64,000 nt of DNA, taken from positions 248,001 through 312,000 of the forward strand of contig NZ_RJVA01000013.1 in assembly GCF_003751385.1 (NCBI RefSeq). The letters are read 5' to 3'. A program made the position numbers and the translations under genes. Positions within the stretch are counted from its first letter, which is position 1. Each line of letters opens with the position of its first letter. Source of the DNA: Desulfosoma caldarium (GTDB lineage: Bacteria > Desulfobacterota > Syntrophobacteria > Syntrophobacterales > DSM-9756). Shown here piece after piece: positions 28,815 to 36,747 of this stretch. The notes beneath the pieces are model-generated. The model worked only from the letters and a program-made list of their open reading frames with translations. It was not told where the DNA came from and searched no databases.

Positions 28815-30140
28815 CTAGTGGAAGAGGGCGGCCACAGCCTGGGCAAAAAGGTCCAGGCAGCAGTCCACCTCATCCGCCGTGACGGTCAGAGCCGGGCAAA
28901 AGCGCACAGTGTTTTCGCCGCATCCCAAAAGCAGCAAACCCCTTTGAAAGGCTTCCTGTATCACGCGGTTTCGCCACTCGGAGGCCCGTTCCTTGGTGTG
29001 GCGGTCTTTCACCAGTTCCACGCCCACCATCAGTCCCAGGCCGCGCACATCGCCCATGCATTCCCAATCCTGCTGCAACCGGCGCAGGCCTTCCAGCAGC
29101 CTCTGGCCCATGACGGCGGCGTTGTGCATAAGTTCCGATTCCACCAGGGCCAGGGTTTCCAAGGCCGCCTGGCAAGACAAAGGGTTTCCGCCAAAAGTGG
29201 AGGCGTGGGAACCCGCTTCCCAGGTCATAATGCGGCTCGGGGCCATCATGGCGCCCAAAGGCAACCCGGAAGCGATGCCCTTGGCCAGGGCGATGATGTC
29301 CGGCACCACACCGAAATGTTCCATGGCGAACATCTTTCCTGTGCGGCCGATGCCCGTTTGCACTTCATCGGCCACGTACAAAATGCCGTGGGAGCGCGCG
29401 ATGGCGTGCAGTCGCCGGTGAAATTCCGGAGGCGGCACAATGTAGCCCCCTTCACCTTGAATGGGTTCCACAAAGATGGCTGCAACCTCGTCCGGAGGCA
29501 TAGTGGTACGAAACAGGGTGTCTTCCACCCAGCGCACACATTCCAGATCGCAGGACGGATAGGTGAGATTGTACGGGCATCGGTAGCAGTACGGATAGGG
29601 GATGTGCGTGATGCCCGGCACAAAGGGATGGTAATGGCGCTTTTGAATGGTCTTGCTAGCCGTCAGGGATAAAGCCCCCATGGTCCGTCCGTGAAAGGCC
29701 CCGAAAAAGGCGATGTTGAGCTCCCGTCGTGTATGCCACCGGGCCAGTTTAAAGGCCGCTTCCACGGCTTCGGCGCCCGAGTTGCCGAAATAGACCTTGT
29801 AGTGATCTTCTTGAGGTAAAAGTGATGAAAGCTTTTCCGCCAGCCGAATCTGTGGCGTGTAATAAAAATCCGTTCCCGACATGTGCAGCAGGTGCTGCGC
29901 CTGGTCTTGCACGGCCCGCACCACGCGAGGATGACAATGGCCTGTGGCGCATACGGCAATGCCCGAGGTAAAATCCAGAAACTGATTGCCATCCACATCC
30001 TCCACCCAAACCCCTTCACCCCGTTCGACCACGAGAGGGTAAATGCGCGTGTAGGACGGGGACACATACAGTTGATCCTTGGCTGTCAGGGCCTGAGCCT
30101 TGGGGCCGGGGAGTGGTCCATGAAGAACGGGACGTCGCAT
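28815..30140 (-). CDS. Class III aminotransferase (acetylornithine/4-aminobutyrate type)
   Basis: A 441-residue pyridoxal-phosphate enzyme of aminotransferase class III. YFGNSGAEAVEAAFKLAR and FHGRTMGALSLTASK bind the cofactor phosphate. ADEVQTGIGRTGKMFAMEHFGVVPD carries the PLP-contacting Asp, and LAKGIASGLPLGAM the Schiff-base Lys. An unusual Cys-rich insertion, YPYCYRCPYNLTYPSCDLEC, lies between domains; it is known in some family members annotated as acetylornithine or branched-chain aminotransferases. The amino donor and acceptor cannot be fixed. The start at 30140 has AGGAGG seven bases upstream. The gene diverges from the TetR gene and shares its operator region. Confidence 0.87.
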   Translation of the reverse strand: MRRPVLHGPLPGPKAQALTAKDQLYVSPSYTRIYPLVVERGEGVWVEDVDGNQFLDFTSGIAVCATGHCHPRVVRAVQDQAQHLLHMSGTDFYYTPQIRLAEKLSSLLPQEDHYKVYFGNSGAEAVEAAFKLARWHTRRELNIAFFGAFHGRTMGALSLTASKTIQKRHYHPFVPGITHIPYPYCYRCPYNLTYPSCDLECVRWVEDTLFRTTMPPDEVAAIFVEPIQGEGGYIVPPPEFHRRLHAIARSHGILYVADEVQTGIGRTGKMFAMEHFGVVPDIIALAKGIASGLPLGAMMAPSRIMTWEAGSHASTFGGNPLSCQAALETLALVESELMHNAAVMGQRLLEGLRRLQQDWECMGDVRGLGLMVGVELVKDRHTKERASEWRNRVIQEAFQRGLLLLGCGENTVRFCPALTVTADEVDCCLDLFAQAVAALFH

Positions 30141-30171
30141 GGTGCACCTCCTGCCTGGCATTTTTCCAGGC

Positions 30172-30201
30172 CCTATACCCCTTCGCACCGCCCTTTGACA
30201 A
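30172..30201 (-). promoter_or_regulatory. Candidate promoter of the aminotransferase gene
   Basis: On the minus strand TTGTCA (30196-30201) and TATAGG (30172-30177) are separated by 18 bp, about 30 bp before the start codon. The TetR-type operator lies about 36 bp upstream of the -35 element, so control by the same regulator is possible but less direct. Confidence 0.5.
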
Positions 30202-30209
30202 GAGATCGG

Positions 30210-30239
30210 TTGACAATCATTTCCGGGCTTCGCTAAAAA
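30210..30239 (+). promoter_or_regulatory. Promoter of the tetR-mqn operon
   Basis: TTGACA (30210-30215), an 18-bp spacer and TAAAAA (30234-30239). The -10 element runs into the palindromic operator at 30238-30255, which places a bound repressor over the start of transcription. Confidence 0.65.
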
Positions 30240-30255
30240 TGACCACCTGGTCATT
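30238..30255. promoter_or_regulatory. Perfect palindromic operator for the TetR-family regulator
   Basis: AATGACCACCTGGTCATT is a perfect inverted repeat with 8-bp arms around CC. It lies between the divergent aminotransferase and TetR genes. Size, symmetry and position over the -10 region are typical of TetR-family operators. Confidence 0.7.
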
Positions 30256-30291
30256 ATCGTGCGTTGCTTAATGGACAAGGGAGAGTGGGCC

Positions 30292-30999
30292 ATGGGCATG
30301 GATCGTTTCATGAGGCTCAAGGCGCCGAAACGGGAAAGAATCGTGGAGGCGGCGGTGGAAGAATTTTCCCGCCATGGCTTTCGCCAGGCGAGCCTCAACC
30401 GACTGGCCGAATCCCTTGGGATTTCCAAGGGATCCCTCTTTCAGTACTTCGGTAACAAAGAAGGCCTTTTTCTTTTCATCTTTGATCATGCGGTGGAATT
30501 GGTCCGCCAACGGCTGGCTCGGGTGAAGCAGGACACGGCGGATAAGGATTTCTTTGATAAGATTCGCCAAAGCCTGATGGCCGGCGTGGACTTCCTTGAG
30601 AAACATCCTCGAGTCTACCGCATTTACCTCAAAATGCTCTTTCAGGAAGACTTTCCAATGCGGGATCAGCTGTTACAGCGTGTGCGTTTCTTTTCTGCCG
30701 AATATTTGCGTCCCATCGTCCTTCAAGGCATGGCTCGAGGGGAACTGCGTTCGGACTTGGACCCGGATTTTGTGGTCTTTTTTTTGGACGCCGTCATGGA
30801 CCGGTTTCTTCAGGCCCATTGCGTCGCTTTCTTGGACGGGGGCATGGGGCTTTACGAAGGATCTCGGGACGCGACGGGGCGGGTGATCGACGACTTCATC
30901 ACGGTGCTGAGAAACGGCTTGGCCGGGGACGGCGTGGCGTCCCAGGAAAAGAGGACCGAAAATGCTTCCCACATCGGTGTACAGGTCTTTGGGTCTTGA
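30292..30999 (+). CDS. TetR-family transcriptional regulator
   Basis: A 235-residue regulator. The N-terminal HTH is plain: RERIVEAAVEEFSRHGFRQASLNRLAESLGISKGSLFQYFGNKEGLF. The rest is the helical ligand-binding and dimerisation domain, whose effector cannot be guessed. The start at 30292 follows GGGAGAG; ATG at 30298, ATG at 30271 and GTG at 30259 are alternatives. The 3' end overlaps mqnE by 38 bp, so the gene must share a transcript with the menaquinone genes. The palindrome on its promoter implies autoregulation. Confidence 0.88.
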   Translation: MGMDRFMRLKAPKRERIVEAAVEEFSRHGFRQASLNRLAESLGISKGSLFQYFGNKEGLFLFIFDHAVELVRQRLARVKQDTADKDFFDKIRQSLMAGVDFLEKHPRVYRIYLKMLFQEDFPMRDQLLQRVRFFSAEYLRPIVLQGMARGELRSDLDPDFVVFFLDAVMDRFLQAHCVAFLDGGMGLYEGSRDATGRVIDDFITVLRNGLAGDGVASQEKRTENASHIGVQVFGS

Positions 31000-32071
31000 A
31001 GATGTCTTGCACAAGGTCATGGACGGCCGGCGCTTGAGCCTTGATGACGGGCTTCGGCTCTTTCGATGTCCGGATTTGGGAGCTGTCGGGGCTTTGGCCC
31101 ATGAAGTGCGCTGCCGCCTACACGGGCTCACCACCTATTATGTGGTCAACCAGCACATCAACTACTCCAACGTGTGCGTGAACGGGTGTCTGTTTTGCGC
31201 TTTTCGGCGTCGCAAGGGACAACCGGGGGCGTTTGAGCTCACCGTATCGGAGGTAGCAGCCAAGGTGCGGGAGCGGCTTATGGAGGGCATCACGGAAGTG
31301 CACCTGGTGGGAGGGTGTCATCCAGAGCTGCGCTTGGAGACCTTTGAAGCCATGCTGCGAGCCATTCGGCAGGTTCGGCCGACGGTGCACATCAAAGCCT
31401 TTACGGCGGTGGAGATTGCGCACTTTGCGCATTTGGAAGGGCTTTCCGTTCGAGATGTGCTTGTGCGGCTCAAAGCGGCGGGTTTGGATATGCTGCCCGG
31501 CGGCGGTGCCGAAATTTTCAGCCCCCGCGTGCGTGCCCTACTGTGTCCTCAAAAACTGAGTGGTGAAGGGTGGCTGCAGGTAATGCGTGAGGCGCACCAA
31601 CTCGGAATCAAAAGCAACGCCACCATGCTTTTTGGACACAAGGAAACCCTGGAAGAACGGCTGGAGCATTTGGACGCGCTGCGCCGGCTTCAGGACGAGA
31701 CGGGCGGCTTTGTGTGTTTCATTCCTCTGCCCTTTCAGGCAAAGCACACGGAGATTCGGGGCGCTCAGGGCCCCACGGGCGTCGACGAGCTAAAAACCAT
31801 CGCCGTCTCCCGCCTCATGCTGGATAACATTCCTCACATCAAGGCCTACTGGGTCATGCTTGGTGTCAAGCAGGCGCAGGTGGCGCTCTATTTCGGCGCA
31901 GACGATTTGGACGGCACGGTGGTGGAAGAAAAGATCGGGCACATGGCCGGGGCGGATTCCGACGCGTGCCTCACCAGGGATACCCTGGAGCATCTCATTG
32001 CGCAGGCGGGTTTAGAGCCAGTGGAACGCAATTGCTTTTTTGAGCAGGCCGCAGCCTCGGCGGCGCCGTGA
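30962..32071 (+). CDS. mqnE: Aminofutalosine synthase (radical SAM)
   Basis: A 369-residue radical SAM enzyme that joins 3-(1-carboxyvinyloxy)benzoate to S-adenosylmethionine to give aminodeoxyfutalosine in the futalosine route to menaquinone. The cluster motif is CVNGCLFC within NQHINYSNVCVNGCLFCAF. MLPGGGAEIFSPRVR and SNATMLFGHKETLEERLEHL are typical of the MqnE/MqnC group. MqnE was chosen over MqnC because the second paralogue, 62 bp downstream, fits MqnC better. The ATG at 30962 has AGAGGA upstream and lies inside the TetR gene. Confidence 0.9.
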   Translation: MLPTSVYRSLGLEDVLHKVMDGRRLSLDDGLRLFRCPDLGAVGALAHEVRCRLHGLTTYYVVNQHINYSNVCVNGCLFCAFRRRKGQPGAFELTVSEVAAKVRERLMEGITEVHLVGGCHPELRLETFEAMLRAIRQVRPTVHIKAFTAVEIAHFAHLEGLSVRDVLVRLKAAGLDMLPGGGAEIFSPRVRALLCPQKLSGEGWLQVMREAHQLGIKSNATMLFGHKETLEERLEHLDALRRLQDETGGFVCFIPLPFQAKHTEIRGAQGPTGVDELKTIAVSRLMLDNIPHIKAYWVMLGVKQAQVALYFGADDLDGTVVEEKIGHMAGADSDACLTRDTLEHLIAQAGLEPVERNCFFEQAAASAAP

Positions 32072-32133
32072 GCCGTCTCGGGCCGATGTGAAGAACGGGT
32101 ACGATCCTTTGGGGAAAGGCGGGTTTGGGATTT

Positions 32134-33225
32134 ATGGGCCAAGTTTCCAAGGTGCCATCGATTCATGAAGAGTGGCTGGAAGCCGTGGTGGAAGGCGACC
32201 GGCGTCTCAGCTGGCATGAGGCCCGGGACATTTACCTTCATGCGGATTTTCATCGTCTGGGTTTTGCGGCCCATCGCATGCGGCTCAAAAAGGCCCCGCA
32301 TAACGTGGTCACTTATGTGGTGGACCGAAACATCAACTATTCCAACATCTGCGTGTGCGGCTGTCGGTTTTGCGCCTTTTTTCGACCTCCGGGCCATCCG
32401 GAAGGCTATGTTTTGGAAAGGGACGTTCTGGCCAAGAAAATCGAAGAGACTCTGGCCCTGGGCGGCACGCAGATTCTGCTTCAGGGAGGGCACCATCCGG
32501 ATCTTCCTTTGCGCTTTTACGAAGACATGCTGCGGTTCATCAAGGACCGTTATCCTGTGCACGTGCACGCGTTTTCCCCGCCGGAAATTGTTTTTTTTGC
32601 CCGTCAAGAAGGTGTGGACGTGGCCACGGTCATTGCACGCCTAAAAAATGCCGGGCTGGATTCCATTCCCGGCGGTGGGGCGGAAATCTTGGTGGACGCG
32701 GTGCGGCGCAGGGTTTCTCCCAACAAATGTTCCGCTCAAGAATGGCTGGGGGTCATGGAGGAGGCGCACCGTCAGGGACTGCGCACCACGGCGACCATGA
32801 TGTTCGGGCATGAAGAATCCATGGAGGATCGGCTGAGCCATCTTTTTGCGCTTAGGGATGTGCAAGATCGAACGGGAGGCTTTACGGCTTTTATTCCATG
32901 GACGTTTCAACCGGGAAAAACGGCCATAGATCGACGTCCGGAAACGGCGGTGGGGTATCTTCGCCTTTTGGCCCTCTCACGCCTGGTCCTGGACAATTTT
33001 GACAATCTGCAGGCGTCATGGGTCACCATGGGTCCCAAGGTGGCCCAAGCGGCGCTCTTTTTCGGTGCCAACGATTTCGGCTCGACCATGATTGAAGAAA
33101 ACGTGGTGGCTGCCGCTGGGGTTCATTTTCGTTTATCCGTTGAAGAGATTCGCCGCCTCATTGCCGACGCCGGGTTTGTGCCCAAGCAACGGACCATGGC
33201 CTATGAGTGGATTGAAGGGCCCTAA
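32134..33225 (+). CDS. mqnC: Cyclic dehypoxanthine futalosine synthase (radical SAM)
   Basis: A 363-residue radical SAM enzyme that cyclises dehypoxanthine futalosine. The motif CVCGCRFC sits in VDRNINYSNICVCGCRFCAFFR, and GGTQILLQGGHHPDLPL and IPGGGAEILVDAVR are diagnostic of MqnC. It is paralogous to mqnE just upstream. The ATG at 32134 follows a GGGAAAGGCGG region; a TTG at 32125 is possible. Its 3' end overlaps the deaminase gene by 23 bp. Confidence 0.92.
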   Translation: MGQVSKVPSIHEEWLEAVVEGDRRLSWHEARDIYLHADFHRLGFAAHRMRLKKAPHNVVTYVVDRNINYSNICVCGCRFCAFFRPPGHPEGYVLERDVLAKKIEETLALGGTQILLQGGHHPDLPLRFYEDMLRFIKDRYPVHVHAFSPPEIVFFARQEGVDVATVIARLKNAGLDSIPGGGAEILVDAVRRRVSPNKCSAQEWLGVMEEAHRQGLRTTATMMFGHEESMEDRLSHLFALRDVQDRTGGFTAFIPWTFQPGKTAIDRRPETAVGYLRLLALSRLVLDNFDNLQASWVTMGPKVAQAALFFGANDFGSTMIEENVVAAAGVHFRLSVEEIRRLIADAGFVPKQRTMAYEWIEGP

Positions 33226-34465
33226 AGACGGCGGCCTCAGGGCCGTGGCCATTCATCGAGCTCCCTGGGTGTTTTCCGGCATAGGGCCAACCGTCTTTGA
33301 CGGGGCCGTGGTGGTGTTGAACGGCCGAATCCTGGAATGCGGCCCGTATCGGGCGATGCGTTCCCGGTACGGCGGCACGGCGGTGCGCGTCTGGGATCAC
33401 GAGAGCGCGGCCTTGGTTCCCGGAGCCGTGAATGCGCACACCCATCTGGACTTCAGCCTCCTGGATTTCCCCAAGCCGTTGAGGCCCTTGGGGTTTCCCG
33501 GGTGGGTAAGGGGGGTGTTTAAAGCCGCAGCGCAGCTCACTCCTTCGGCCCGCAGGGAGGCTCGAGACGCGGGGCGCGCTCAGGCTTCACAAACGGGCAC
33601 TCGATGCCTGGCCAATGTGATCAATCCACCCCTGGAGGGTTCTTCCAGCCCATGCGCCCCATCCCGGGAATATCGGTTTGTGGAGTTGTTGGGGTTTCAC
33701 TATCGAAGTCTTCAGGAGGCCCTTTCCATGGAGGATGTGGCTGAGGGGGATTGGGTGTCTCTGGCTGCTCACTCTCTGTATGCCACGTCCTGGAACGTTG
33801 TGGTTCAGGCCAAAGCCTGGTGTCGATCGCGCGGGTTGCCCTTTTCCATACATGTGGCTGAACATTCTGAGGAACTTTCCTTCGTTCAGGACGGCACAGG
33901 TTTTTGTCGAGATCTTTTGGAATCTCTGGGCCGATGGGATGCGTCCTGGCGACCTTTAGGATTGTCTCCCGTCAAGACCTTGCAGGCCCTGGGAATTTTG
34001 GATCCTCGAACCCTTTTGGTCCACATGGTCCATGTGAACGAGGAGGACTGGAACCTGGTGGCTCAAAGCGGTGCCGCCGTGTGTTTTTGTCCACGAAGCA
34101 ATTTGTGGATCGAAGGGAAAATGCCCAACATGCAAGCAGCCTTTGATCGGAGCATTTCCTGTGCCCTGGGCACGGACAGCCGGGCCAGCAATGAGGACTT
34201 GAACCTTTTTCGAGAGGCTGCGGCCGTGTTGGATGCTGTGCCGGGCCTTCACCCATCGCATGTTTTGCGCATGGCCACTTTCGGCGGCGCTCGTGCCCTT
34301 GGCCTGGAATCATCTTTTGGGCATCTGGGCCCTGGAGCGAGCGCGCCTTTCTTGGCTGTTTTCCTTTCGGGTTCCTGTTCGACGGAAAACGATGTGGCGG
34401 AAGCAATCATCCATCAGGCAGCACGGGAGCAGATGGCATGGATTGGCACGGGGATGGTAGGCTGA
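33203..34465 (+). CDS. Amidohydrolase, probable aminofutalosine deaminase
   Basis: A 420-residue metal-dependent hydrolase of the amidohydrolase (ATZ/TRZ, SAH/adenosine deaminase) type. Metal ligands are visible in NAHTHLDFS, in HVAEHSEELSF, in LLVHMVHVNEEDW and in the final ALGTDSRASNEDLNLF. In some bacteria such an enzyme (MqnX) deaminates aminodeoxyfutalosine before the hydrolase MqnB acts. Its position between mqnC and mqnA, with overlaps on both sides (23 bp and 28 bp), strongly supports that role. The start at 33203 lies within mqnC. Confidence 0.82.
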   Translation: MSGLKGPKDGGLRAVAIHRAPWVFSGIGPTVFDGAVVVLNGRILECGPYRAMRSRYGGTAVRVWDHESAALVPGAVNAHTHLDFSLLDFPKPLRPLGFPGWVRGVFKAAAQLTPSARREARDAGRAQASQTGTRCLANVINPPLEGSSSPCAPSREYRFVELLGFHYRSLQEALSMEDVAEGDWVSLAAHSLYATSWNVVVQAKAWCRSRGLPFSIHVAEHSEELSFVQDGTGFCRDLLESLGRWDASWRPLGLSPVKTLQALGILDPRTLLVHMVHVNEEDWNLVAQSGAAVCFCPRSNLWIEGKMPNMQAAFDRSISCALGTDSRASNEDLNLFREAAAVLDAVPGLHPSHVLRMATFGGARALGLESSFGHLGPGASAPFLAVFLSGSCSTENDVAEAIIHQAAREQMAWIGTGMVG

Positions 34466-35361
34466 GACTTGGAAAAATCGACTACTTGAACGTTTGGCCG
34501 GTCTATTACGCCATGGAGCACGGCCATACGCCCAACCCGTGTCACATCACGGCGCGGCCGCCCTCCGAACTCAACGCCATGATGTGTCGTGGCGATTTGG
34601 ATCTCAGTGCCGTGTCTTCGGTGATCTATGCGCGGTATCCGGACCTGTTCAAAATTCTTCCCGGTTTAGCCATTGCCTGCGACGGGCCCGTGCACAGCGT
34701 GCTGTTGTTGAGTCAAAAGCCTTTGGAGTTTTTGGCTGGTGAGGATATTCTTTTGACTCGGCATTCGGACACATCGGTGGTCTTGCTGAAAATCCTCGTG
34801 GAAAAATATTGGGCTCTGAAGCGTGTGCGCTATCACCGCGGTGCGCTCTCGCCCGCCCTGGCTAACGGATCGTCTCCTGCAGCCTTTTTGGCCATCGGCG
34901 ATGAGGCTTTGATGTGGAGCCGGCATGCCCGTTACCCATATCGATATGATTTGGCGGCAGTGTGGCACGGCTGGACGGGACTTCCCTTTGTCTTTGCGGT
35001 GTGGGTTGTGCGCCGAGATGTGGCGGCTCGAGCACCGGCCCTGGTGCAGGAGGTGACGCGGTGCCTGTGGGAGTCCAAGTCCTGGGGGCTTCGGCATGTG
35101 GATGTCCTGTGTCGCGAAGCGGCTCGTTTGGGCATTCTGGATCCCATAGCCTTACGCCGTTACTACGACACTTTCACATTTGACCTGCATGAAAGGGCTC
35201 TGAAGGGCTTGCAATTTTTCTATGGCCTCATGGCCGACATGGGCGATATTCCCGCATGTCCCTCCTTGGATTTTTGGACCCAAGACGACTCACAAGGGGT
35301 CGCCGTGCATGGAGCTCAGGGTGGTGAAGGAGACGGCAAAAAATGGGCGGCAAGACTTTAA
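34438..35361 (+). CDS. mqnA: Chorismate dehydratase
   Basis: A 307-residue protein of the MqnA/MqnD periplasmic-binding-protein-like fold, which removes water from chorismate to start the futalosine pathway. RLGKIDYLNVWPVYYAME is the typical opening. RPPSELNAMMCRGDLDLSAVSSVIYAR and the later IGDEALMW are also characteristic of MqnA. No mqnB or mqnD is found in this window. The gene overlaps the deaminase gene by 28 bp and the aldolase gene by 19 bp. Confidence 0.93.
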   Translation: MDWHGDGRLRLGKIDYLNVWPVYYAMEHGHTPNPCHITARPPSELNAMMCRGDLDLSAVSSVIYARYPDLFKILPGLAIACDGPVHSVLLLSQKPLEFLAGEDILLTRHSDTSVVLLKILVEKYWALKRVRYHRGALSPALANGSSPAAFLAIGDEALMWSRHARYPYRYDLAAVWHGWTGLPFVFAVWVVRRDVAARAPALVQEVTRCLWESKSWGLRHVDVLCREAARLGILDPIALRRYYDTFTFDLHERALKGLQFFYGLMADMGDIPACPSLDFWTQDDSQGVAVHGAQGGEGDGKKWAARL

Positions 35362-36128
35362 GGTTACGACGCTTTTTTGCTCGAGACGACGGACGCCTGG
35401 TGCTGTTCCCTTTGGACCATGGCGTCAGCTGCGGCCCCATACGCGGTTTAGAGCACATGGAAGCCGTGATGCGATACGGCATCGCCTCGGGAGCAGACGG
35501 GCTTGTGCTGCACAAGGGCATGATGGCTTATCTGGAGCGCCTTCCCGGGCGTCTTCCCGGCATCTTCATGCATCTTTCGGCCAGCACGCAGATCGGTCCC
35601 TCTTTTCATCACAAGGTTCTGGTCGGATCCGTGGAAGAGGCCATTCGGCGAGGAGCTGATGGGGTGTCGATTCATGTGAATTTGGGGGACGACGCCGAAC
35701 CGGATATGTTGAAGGATCTGGGGCGCGTCGGGGAAGCCTGTGCCCAATGGCATCTCCCTTTTCTGGTCATGATTTATGTTCGAGGTGTGCACGCTCCCAA
35801 GCCGGTGACCGATGACGCGGTGGCGCATGCCGCGCGCGTGGCCGCCGAGTTGGGCGCGGACATCATCAAGATACCGGCTCCGCAGCATGTGGAAAGCATG
35901 GAACGGATCGTGGCCGGAGTTCCTGTGCCGGTGGTCATGGCCGGTGGCAGCAAGGAAGCCGATGAGCAGGCTTTCTTAAAAAAAATTCAACAGGGACTTC
36001 AGGCCGGTTTTGCAGGGGTTGCGGTGGGTCGAAACGTTTTTCAGCATGCCAATCCGGAACGGTTTCTGAAAGCCATCGTGGCTTTGGTCCACGAGGGACG
36101 AGCGGTGGAGGAGGTTTGGAATCCGTGA
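35343..36128 (+). CDS. DhnA-type class I aldolase (2-amino-3,7-dideoxy-D-threo-hept-6-ulosonate synthase-like)
   Basis: A 261-residue TIM-barrel aldolase of the DhnA/FbaB/AroA' group. VLFPLDHGVSCGPIRGLE at the N-terminus, GADGVSIHVNLGD in the middle, and the probable Schiff-base Lys in GADIIKIPAP are visible. The last part, GGSKEADEQAFLKKIQQGLQAGFAGVAVGRNVFQ, is the phosphate-binding region. In archaea and some sulfate reducers a close relative opens the alternative shikimate pathway. Placement after mqnA, which consumes chorismate, makes that function attractive. A fructose-bisphosphate aldolase role cannot be excluded. AAGGAG lies 10 bases upstream. Confidence 0.78.
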   Translation: MGGKTLRLRRFFARDDGRLVLFPLDHGVSCGPIRGLEHMEAVMRYGIASGADGLVLHKGMMAYLERLPGRLPGIFMHLSASTQIGPSFHHKVLVGSVEEAIRRGADGVSIHVNLGDDAEPDMLKDLGRVGEACAQWHLPFLVMIYVRGVHAPKPVTDDAVAHAARVAAELGADIIKIPAPQHVESMERIVAGVPVPVVMAGGSKEADEQAFLKKIQQGLQAGFAGVAVGRNVFQHANPERFLKAIVALVHEGRAVEEVWNP

Positions 36129-36691
36129 AGACCCTTCCGGTCATTGTGGCGGTAACGGGGGCCAGTGGAGCGCCCTATGCTCGGCGGCTTCTTCAATGCT
36201 TGGCCGATCAAGGTGTCTTGGCCCACGTGGTGGCTTCTTCCGCCGGCCGACTTGTTTACCGTCTGGAAACGGGAAAAGACATCGAGGAAGACCTTCCGGA
36301 TGGGACACCTCTTTACGATGAAGATCAGTTCAGTGCCCCCATTGCCAGCGGCTCCTTTCGTACCCGAGGCATGGTGGTGGTGCCCTGCACCATGGGCACT
36401 CTGGCCGCTATCGCCCACGGCCTGGCCAATAACCTCATTCATCGAGCTGCCGATGTGTGCCTCAAGGAACGCCGTCCGCTCATCGTGGTGCCTCGAGAAA
36501 CCCCGCTCAGCCTCGTGCATCTGAAAAACATGGTGGCGATTACCGAAGCCGGCGGTCTCGTGTTGCCTCCGGCTCCGGGTTTTTACCACCATCCTCGCTG
36601 TGTGGACGATCTGGTGGAATTCATCGTGGGCCGCATTCTAGAGCACCTAGGCCTGACCCAGGAGTTCATGCCTGCCTGGCAGGGCCTTTAA
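36125..36691 (+). CDS. UbiX-family flavin prenyltransferase
   Basis: A 188-residue flavoprotein of the UbiX/Pad1 family, which makes the prenylated FMN needed by UbiD-type decarboxylases. VAVTGASGAPYARRLLQ is the FMN phosphate loop; VVVPCTMGTLAAIAHG and RRPLIVVPRETPLSLVHLKNM are diagnostic. In futalosine organisms such a protein supports decarboxylation of 1,4-dihydroxy-6-naphthoate derivatives, which agrees with being the last gene of this operon. GTG at 36125 overlaps the aldolase stop by 4 bp; TTG at 36116 is less likely. Confidence 0.9.
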   Translation: MKTLPVIVAVTGASGAPYARRLLQCLADQGVLAHVVASSAGRLVYRLETGKDIEEDLPDGTPLYDEDQFSAPIASGSFRTRGMVVVPCTMGTLAAIAHGLANNLIHRAADVCLKERRPLIVVPRETPLSLVHLKNMVAITEAGGLVLPPAPGFYHHPRCVDDLVEFIVGRILEHLGLTQEFMPAWQGL

Positions 36692-36747
36692 ACCGAAGAC
36701 CTTCTGGAATCCGGCCGATCCGCCTCATATTTCCCTCGGCAGGGCCC

